A DNA stretch of 6,047 nt from Marisimplicoccus sp964437815 (GTDB taxonomy: Bacteria > Bacteroidota > Bacteroidia > Flavobacteriales > Flavobacteriaceae). The notes below the pieces were generated by a model. It had not been told where the DNA came from. It searched no databases and worked only from the letters and a program-made list of their open reading frames with translations. Positions within the stretch are counted from its first letter, which is position 1; every line of letters starts with the position of its first letter. The translations under genes and the position numbers were made by a program. The stretch covers positions 1-6,047 of the forward strand of contig CAYTIE010000046.1 of NCBI GenBank assembly GCA_964437815.1. Direction: 5' to 3'. This document shows positions 5,520 through 6,047 of this stretch, one piece after another.

Positions 5520-6047
5520 TTAAAGCCTAGAAGATGTTGATCTTAATTCAATAAGATTCTTTAATAAATTTTCTAATTTATCTATGTTTAACATATTGGC
5601 GCCATCACTTTTAGATTTTGATGGATCTGTGTGAGTTTCTAGAAAAATACCATCTACATCATTAACAATTCCAGCTCTAGCAATAGATTCAATATATTCA
5701 GGGTTACCACCTGTTACACCAGATGTTTGATTAGGTCTTTGAACTGAGTGAGTGACATCAAGAATAGTTGGAGCAATTTTTTTCATTTTAGGTATACTCC
5801 TAAAATCAACAATTAAATCATTATAACCAAATTGTGTTCCCCTTTCAGTAATCATAACATTATTATTGCCAGATTCTTTTACCTTATTAACTGCAAATAC
5901 CATACTATCTGGGCTCATGAATTGTCCCTTTTTTATGTTTACAGTTTTTCCAGTTTTTCCAGCTGCAACCAATAATTCAGTTTGTCTTGATAAAAAAGCA
6001 GGTATTTGAAGAACATCTACATATTCAGATGCAATTATTGCTTCGCT
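5520..6047 (-). CDS. kdsA: 3-deoxy-D-manno-octulosonate 8-phosphate synthase (N-terminus cut by window edge)
   Basis: KdsA condenses phosphoenolpyruvate with D-arabinose 5-phosphate to give Kdo 8-phosphate, the precursor of the Kdo sugars of lipopolysaccharide; it acts in the cytoplasm as a TIM-barrel enzyme. The reverse strand is open from the right edge to TAA at 5522-5520, giving the last 175 of an expected 270-280 residues. Fragment motifs match the family closely: EYVDVLQIPAFLSRQTELL (8-26), VNIKKGQFMSP (36-46), ERGTQFGYNDLIVDFRSIP (68-86), DVTHSVQRPN (97-106) and FLETHTDPSKSKSDGA (135-150). In the metal-dependent Aquifex enzyme the metal ligands are Cys11, His185, Glu222 and Asp233; the last three correspond here to H100, E137 and D148. 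The deciding Cys/Asn position lies outside the window, so the metal class is open, though KSDGA differs from the KCDGP of the metal-independent E. coli enzyme. No hairpin terminator follows; ssrA begins 48 bases downstream. Confidence 0.96.
   Translation of the reverse strand, partial: SEAIIASEYVDVLQIPAFLSRQTELLVAAGKTGKTVNIKKGQFMSPDSMVFAVNKVKESGNNNVMITERGTQFGYNDLIVDFRSIPKMKKIAPTILDVTHSVQRPNQTSGVTGGNPEYIESIARAGIVNDVDGIFLETHTDPSKSKSDGANMLNIDKLENLLKNLIELRSTSSRL

Noticed and set aside
5520..5972. A 150-codon gene starting at the TTG at 5972
   Set aside because: The frame continues to the window edge with KdsA-family sequence (VDVLQIPAFL and more), so this start is internal and the gene is simply truncated by the window.

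Overview
The window is A+T-rich DNA (roughly two thirds A+T by eye) from a Gram-negative member of the Bacteroidota, most likely a flavobacterium. Four things point there: a tmRNA whose tag reads GENNYALAA, matches to the Bacteroidota promoter element TAnnTTTG upstream of several genes, an absence of Shine-Dalgarno-like sequence before the starts, and a kdsA gene (Kdo synthesis for outer-membrane lipopolysaccharide).

Layout from left to right. (1) Positions 1-1192, minus strand: a mechanosensitive channel of the MscS superfamily, YbdG-like, cut at its C-terminus by the window edge. (2) 1204-1234: an intrinsic terminator reading leftwards, only 11 bases before the channel's start codon. (3) 1254-2804, minus strand: two tandem, clearly paralogous secreted proteins of about 250 residues and unknown function, each apparently built from two related half-domains. 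(4) 2805-2908: a compact divergent control region with a terminator-like hairpin, a TAnnTTTG element for the rightward genes and an AT-rich inverted repeat. (5) 2909-5037, plus strand: a two-gene operon of a membrane di-iron fatty acid hydroxylase / sterol desaturase-family protein and a 410-residue lipoprotein of unknown function with an internal repeat. (6) 5036-5471, minus strand: a complete one-piece tmRNA gene (ssrA) and its terminator, convergent with the lipoprotein gene. (7) 5520-6047, minus strand: the C-terminal 175 residues of KdsA, running off the right edge.

The two ends of the window are housekeeping (osmotic protection, ribosome rescue, LPS precursor synthesis). The middle is less conserved: an uncharacterised pair of exported paralogues beside a divergently transcribed hydroxylase-lipoprotein operon. 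No mobile element, CRISPR array, tRNA gene or integrase is visible. The points most worth a second look are the paired exported proteins with half-repeats, the duplicated motif inside the lipoprotein, the hydroxylase-lipoprotein coupling, and two places where TAnnTTTG sits exactly four bases before an ATG, implying leaderless or very short-leader transcripts.
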